Assembly: GCA_947500385.1 (NCBI GenBank)
Contig: CANMSA010000020.1
Coordinates: 18,868 to 82,867, forward strand
Source of the DNA: an uncultured Flavobacteriaceae bacterium
Lineage (GTDB): Bacteria; Bacteroidota; Bacteroidia; Flavobacteriales; Flavobacteriaceae
Reading direction: 5' to 3'
DNA: 64,000 nucleotides
The translations under genes and the position numbers were made by a program. Of the stretch, positions 60,722 to 64,000 are shown piece after piece. Position 1 is the first letter of the stretch. Each line of letters starts with the position of its first letter. Under the pieces are notes generated by a model that did not search any database, had not been told where the DNA came from, and worked only from the letters and a program-made list of their open reading frames with translations.

Positions 60722-62305
60722 TTATTTTTTAGTAAGCAACCCATCATCAATCAAGGGAATTTGAAAATTTTTCAACTGGGGTTTTTCGCGTTGTTTTAGA
60801 AAGACTTTGGACGCTCTTTCAAGAATTTCCGGGTGCTCCGAAGCTACATTGGTCGTTTCTAATGGATCCGTTTTCAAGTCATATAATTCGATTGTGGGCT
60901 CCGCTTCATTCAATAAATTCTGCCGTACGATTTTCCAATTGTCCAAACGCAGCGCTACTTGCCCCCCGTAGCTAGGGAACTCCCAGTATAAGAATTCATG
61001 TTTTTCCTGAAGCCCTTGTGACAGCATAGTGGGGAGCATACTAATTCCATCGGAATCGGAGGGCGTCGAATAGCCCGCTACTTCTCCGAAGGTAGCGAGC
61101 ATGTCAAAATGTGCCGAAACATGATCACTACGCGTACCCGGTTTTATTTTACCCGGCCATGCAGCGATCATGGGCACACGAATGCCTCCTTCATATAAAA
61201 AACCCTTGCCTTTTCCGAAATCTCCTTTGAAGGGTTTTGCACTGTTAAAATAAATCGGGTCTGCCCCTCCGGCATAACTAGGACCATTATCCGATGTAAA
61301 AACGATCAAGGTATTTTCGTACATACCGTTCCGCTTTAATTGTTGTACCAGTTTACCGATATTTTCATCTAAATAAGAAACCATGGCGGCATACCCTGCA
61401 TGCGGACTGGGATGTGGTAAATAACCTTTCTTTTTCCCATCTGATAAATAAGGTTCTTCCGGTCCGAACTTTTTCCGGTAATAGTCGACCCAGCGCTGCG
61501 GTGCCTGTAAAGCGACATGTGGTATGGGCGTAGCCCAATACAGAAAAAAGGGTGTTTTACTATGATCATCAACAAAATTGGTGATTTCATTGAACATGAG
61601 ATCAGGGCTATACTCCGATAAACTGAAATCGGCATAACTGGCAGGGTCAAGCGGATCCTCCCCTATCGGAAAAGGGGTGTTTGGCGGCACCGTATCATTG
61701 GATAAGTGTACCCTACTGCGATTTCTATAAAGGTGTAATGGGTAGTATGTATGTGCCTGTCGTTGACAGTTATAGCCATAGAAAAAATCGAAGCCCATTT
61801 CATTGGGTATCGATTTTGTATGTGGTGCCCCTAAGCCCCATTTCCCCACCAATGCGGTCTTATACCCTACCTTTTTAAGCCTATGGGCCATTGTAACGGT
61901 ATTTTCAGGCATGGGTCCCTGCCCTTCCAAAGTGGAGTCTTTTGCCATGGCCCGATAATCCCATACCGCTCCGCGTTCTTTCCATTCACTATTGCCACGA
62001 ATAAAGGAGTGCCCTGCGTGCTTCCCGGTCAAGAACATATACCGAGCGGGAGCACATACAGGGGCGCTTGAGTAATGCTGTGTAAACAACATACCTGTTT
62101 TTGCCAAGGCGTCTATATTGGGGGTTTCTATTTTTTCCTGACCGTATACCCCCACTTCACCGTATCCCAAATCATCTGCCAGAATGTAAATAATGTTGGG
62201 CCGGGTGTTTTCGGGTAAGGGTTGTTCTTTGCCGGTTTCTTGCTTACAGGAAACCAACAGCAACACTACCCAAAAAAGCTGTTTTACATTTTTCAAAGAA
62301 ATCAT
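60722..62305 (-). CDS. Formylglycine-dependent sulfatase, lipoprotein
   Basis: 527 residues, lipoprotein by LLLVSC (Cys20). Metal-binding D44-D45 in ILADDLGYGE, then the modification site C84-A-P-A-R (SSAPVCAPARYMF), a C-x-P-x-R variant with Ala in place of Ser, and HVALQAPQ and TSDNGPSY motifs later. Cleaves sulfate esters, probably of a marine polysaccharide. Directly upstream of FGE and galK on the same strand, a sensible group for sulfated galactans; the substrate is inference. Confidence 0.92.
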   Translation of the reverse strand: MISLKNVKQLFWVVLLLVSCKQETGKEQPLPENTRPNIIYILADDLGYGEVGVYGQEKIETPNIDALAKTGMLFTQHYSSAPVCAPARYMFLTGKHAGHSFIRGNSEWKERGAVWDYRAMAKDSTLEGQGPMPENTVTMAHRLKKVGYKTALVGKWGLGAPHTKSIPNEMGFDFFYGYNCQRQAHTYYPLHLYRNRSRVHLSNDTVPPNTPFPIGEDPLDPASYADFSLSEYSPDLMFNEITNFVDDHSKTPFFLYWATPIPHVALQAPQRWVDYYRKKFGPEEPYLSDGKKKGYLPHPSPHAGYAAMVSYLDENIGKLVQQLKRNGMYENTLIVFTSDNGPSYAGGADPIYFNSAKPFKGDFGKGKGFLYEGGIRVPMIAAWPGKIKPGTRSDHVSAHFDMLATFGEVAGYSTPSDSDGISMLPTMLSQGLQEKHEFLYWEFPSYGGQVALRLDNWKIVRQNLLNEAEPTIELYDLKTDPLETTNVASEHPEILERASKVFLKQREKPQLKNFQIPLIDDGLLTKK

Positions 62306-62364
62306 ATACGCTTACATTATTCGGTATTCGATGTTAATGGGAGTACTATTTCCACAGTTCAAAT

Positions 62365-63714
62365 TTACATGACCACCGTTTTACCGGGCGTGGGAATAGG
62401 ATACATACCGTTTGCATCGGGCAGCACCGGCGCCGGGGTTTCCCAGGTCATTACATCCGGGGCCAATTTCAACTCCGATTGCATGGCTTCGTCCCATTTA
62501 ATCACCTTTCCCGAATAGGTAGCCATGCGCCCAATAATAGCGGTCATAGTGCTTTTCGCCCCATTTTCGGCATTGGCTATTACGCCGCCGTTTCGAATAG
62601 ATTCAAACAATTTTACGTGCTCTACCTGATACGGATTCGGATCATCTTTGCCGCGGTGCTCGAAGAGTAGTTTACCGTCCCAAGATCTTAGTGTAGCTTT
62701 GTCACCTTCGGTCGAAACCGTTCCCTTGGTCCCTTGAAAAAACTCGGAAACCCTGCTCATTGTTTCTGGTTGATGTCGGCATTGACTGGCAATTACCGCT
62801 CCACTGGGATAGGTATATTCTACGAAATGATGATCAAAGATTTCTCCATGATCTTTACCATTGCGAATTTGTCTGCCCCCCATACCTTGAGCTGAAATTG
62901 GATATTCTCCTATAAACCAGTTTGCAACGTCGATGTTATGAATATGCTGCTCTAAAATATGATCGCCGCATAACCAGTTAAAGTAGTACCAGTTACGCAT
63001 CTGGTATTCAAGTTCTGTCTGTTGCGGTTGTCGTTCCCGTACCCATACGCCACCACTATTCCAATACACTTGGCCAGAAACGATTTTACCGATTTTATCT
63101 TGTTCTAATTGTTCTATGGCGGCGAGGTAACTATCTTGATAATGCCTTTGAAGCCCCACCACCACATTGAGCTTATTTTCTTTTGCTTTTTTGGCCGCAG
63201 CCAATACTTTACGCACCCCCGGCACATCGGTGGCGACCGGTTTTTCCATAAAAACGTGCTTGCCATTATCGATTGCGTATTCAAAATGCTGGGGTCGAAA
63301 ACCAGGTGGAGTGGCTAAGATTACTACATCGGCTAGATCCATTGCCTTTTGGGCAGCATCAAAGCCTACAAACTGATGTTTTTTGGGTACATTAACCTTT
63401 TTGGTTTCCCCCATTTCCTTTCCGATATTGATCAAACTGGTATTCAAACGATCCTCGAAAGCATCGGCCATGGCGACCAATTCCACATGATCATCTGCAT
63501 TCAATGCCTGAATCGCGGCTCCGGTACCGCGACCTCCACAACCTACCAAGGCGATTTTAAGTTTTTTATCGTTAAAAACGTTGTACATGGCATTCATATT
63601 GAATTGTGGCAACAGCACGGACCCTCCGGTGAAAAGTGCCGTATTTTTCACAAAGTTCCTACGGGTATTTACCTTTGGGTTTACAAGAGGTGTATTCTTT
63701 TGACCTTTTTTCAT
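62365..63714 (-). CDS. Tat-exported Gfo/Idh/MocA oxidoreductase (GH109-like)
   Basis: 449 residues with a twin-arginine signal (NTRRNFVKNTALFTGG) and then a Rossmann fold (LKIALVGCGGRGTGAA). CEKP-equivalent FMEKPVATD carries the conserved lysine, and WLCGDHILEQHIHNIDVANW the active-site His region. Exported Gfo/Idh/MocA proteins of this type include NAD-dependent glycosidases (GH109) and related sugar-modifying enzymes. Same strand as the sulfatase, 60 bp upstream of it. Confidence 0.87.
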   Translation of the reverse strand: MKKGQKNTPLVNPKVNTRRNFVKNTALFTGGSVLLPQFNMNAMYNVFNDKKLKIALVGCGGRGTGAAIQALNADDHVELVAMADAFEDRLNTSLINIGKEMGETKKVNVPKKHQFVGFDAAQKAMDLADVVILATPPGFRPQHFEYAIDNGKHVFMEKPVATDVPGVRKVLAAAKKAKENKLNVVVGLQRHYQDSYLAAIEQLEQDKIGKIVSGQVYWNSGGVWVRERQPQQTELEYQMRNWYYFNWLCGDHILEQHIHNIDVANWFIGEYPISAQGMGGRQIRNGKDHGEIFDHHFVEYTYPSGAVIASQCRHQPETMSRVSEFFQGTKGTVSTEGDKATLRSWDGKLLFEHRGKDDPNPYQVEHVKLFESIRNGGVIANAENGAKSTMTAIIGRMATYSGKVIKWDEAMQSELKLAPDVMTWETPAPVLPDANGMYPIPTPGKTVVM

Positions 63715-63861
63715 AATCTATCGTATGGGTTTTAGCAGTACCAGCAGCCTTCAATCAAGTTAAGGTATGCTGCCATTATTGAGTTGAATATTCCTGTTTA
63801 TTAGATAGTTAAGGTAAAACATTATTTACACTTCAACAATCTACCCGTCTGTTGTATTGAA

Positions 63862-63897
63862 GGCGAACCTCCTAGGGGGATTCCAAGGAGGTTCACC
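63862..63897. repeat. 12-bp stem-loop downstream of the partial xylA
   Basis: GGCGAACCTCCT (63862-63873) and AGGAGGTTCACC (63886-63897) pair over 12 bp with one mismatch/G-U, loop 12 nt. It lies 26 bp after the partial minus-strand gene. No T-run follows, so it may be a processing or mRNA-stabilising hairpin rather than a terminator. Confidence 0.5.
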
Positions 63898-63922
63898 ATC
63901 AAGAATGGCTGTCTTTTGCCGT

Positions 63923-64000
63923 TTATATATACTGGTTAAGGATGTTCTCGAAGAGTTCCTGTTTTCCGCTTTTGGGGGCTATCTCTCCGTTTTCGGCGGC
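63923..64000 (-). CDS. xylA: C-terminus of probable xylose isomerase (partial)
   Basis: Only the last 25 codons are inside the window. They read ENGEIAPKSGKQELFENILN plus a short QYI end, which matches the remembered xylose isomerase C-terminus (NGEP..SGKQELYE... then a Tyr-ending tail). That enzyme interconverts xylose and xylulose. The rest lies beyond 64000, so the call rests on a short stretch. Confidence 0.6.
   Translation of the reverse strand, partial: AAENGEIAPKSGKQELFENILNQYI

Noticed and set aside
1..64000. tRNA, rRNA, CRISPR arrays, insertion sequences and phage genes
   Set aside because: No tRNA-like cloverleaf ends, spaced direct repeats, transposase motifs or phage structural genes were seen in a reading of both strands by eye; short RNAs could still be missed.

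Overview
The window looks like chromosomal DNA of a marine Flavobacteriaceae-type Bacteroidetes (Maribacter/Zobellia/Arenibacter-like; the genus is inference). Supporting signs are moderate-to-low GC, a TonB-dependent receptor with a carboxypeptidase-regulatory-like N-terminus, LytTR/LytS signalling, head-GIN and PspC envelope genes, Bacteroidetes-type -7 boxes (TAnnTTTG), a sulfatase with its formylglycine enzyme, and many lipoproteins. I saw no rRNA, tRNA, CRISPR array, phage or insertion sequence.

Layout. 0-9.5 kb: small conserved or hypothetical genes, all on the minus strand: SRPBCC-like protein, an N-terminally extended cystathionine gamma-synthase-like PLP enzyme, outer-membrane protein, GNAT acetyltransferase, DUF2200, BAAT-like hydrolase and a decayed gene at 7025-7489 that is easily missed. 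9.6-16.1 kb: a molybdenum hydroxylase locus (coxS-coxL-coxM, with a vWA protein and a MoxR ATPase upstream), with a frameshifted four-helix-bundle gene lodged between the vWA and MoxR genes. 16.2-25.8 kb: TonB-dependent receptor, DUF2141 protein, an orphan double-glycine RiPP-like precursor, a divergent TPR histidine kinase/LytTR regulator pair, OxyR and a PBP4-type D-Ala-D-Ala carboxypeptidase.

26.0-47.2 kb: a large surface-polysaccharide locus. On the plus strand lie an unusual sugar transferase and a Wzc-type tyrosine autokinase. Converging on them is a compact minus-strand run of 15 genes from 45574 to 29643, with overlaps or tiny gaps at most junctions. It encodes an outer-membrane protein, the UDP-sugar enzymes WlbB and WlbA, a Wzx flippase, an FkbM methyltransferase, two GT4 glycosyltransferases, a polytopic membrane protein, an asparagine-synthase-like protein, an ATP-grasp ligase, a FemAB/GNAT-like transferase, a DUF354 protein, a polysaccharide deacetylase-like protein and an MBOAT/SGNH O-acetylation pair. 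A UDP-sugar dehydrogenase sits just upstream behind its own terminator. Together these suggest a lipid-linked, Wzx-exported polysaccharide containing a diacetamido-uronic acid, O-acetylated and possibly decorated with an amino acid or amide. The amidoligase trio is the most interesting system in the window.

47.4-56.3 kb: conserved small proteins (DUF2461, AIM24/TIGR00266, DUF4442, DUF4870), a PadR-PspC-GIN envelope module with a candidate PadR operator, and a coupled dipeptide epimerase/AONS-like pair. 56.3-64 kb: thioredoxin reductase, a lone LytTR regulator, then a sulfated-sugar group (galactokinase, formylglycine-generating enzyme, sulfatase, a Tat-exported Gfo/Idh/MocA protein) and the last 25 codons of what looks like xylose isomerase at the window edge.
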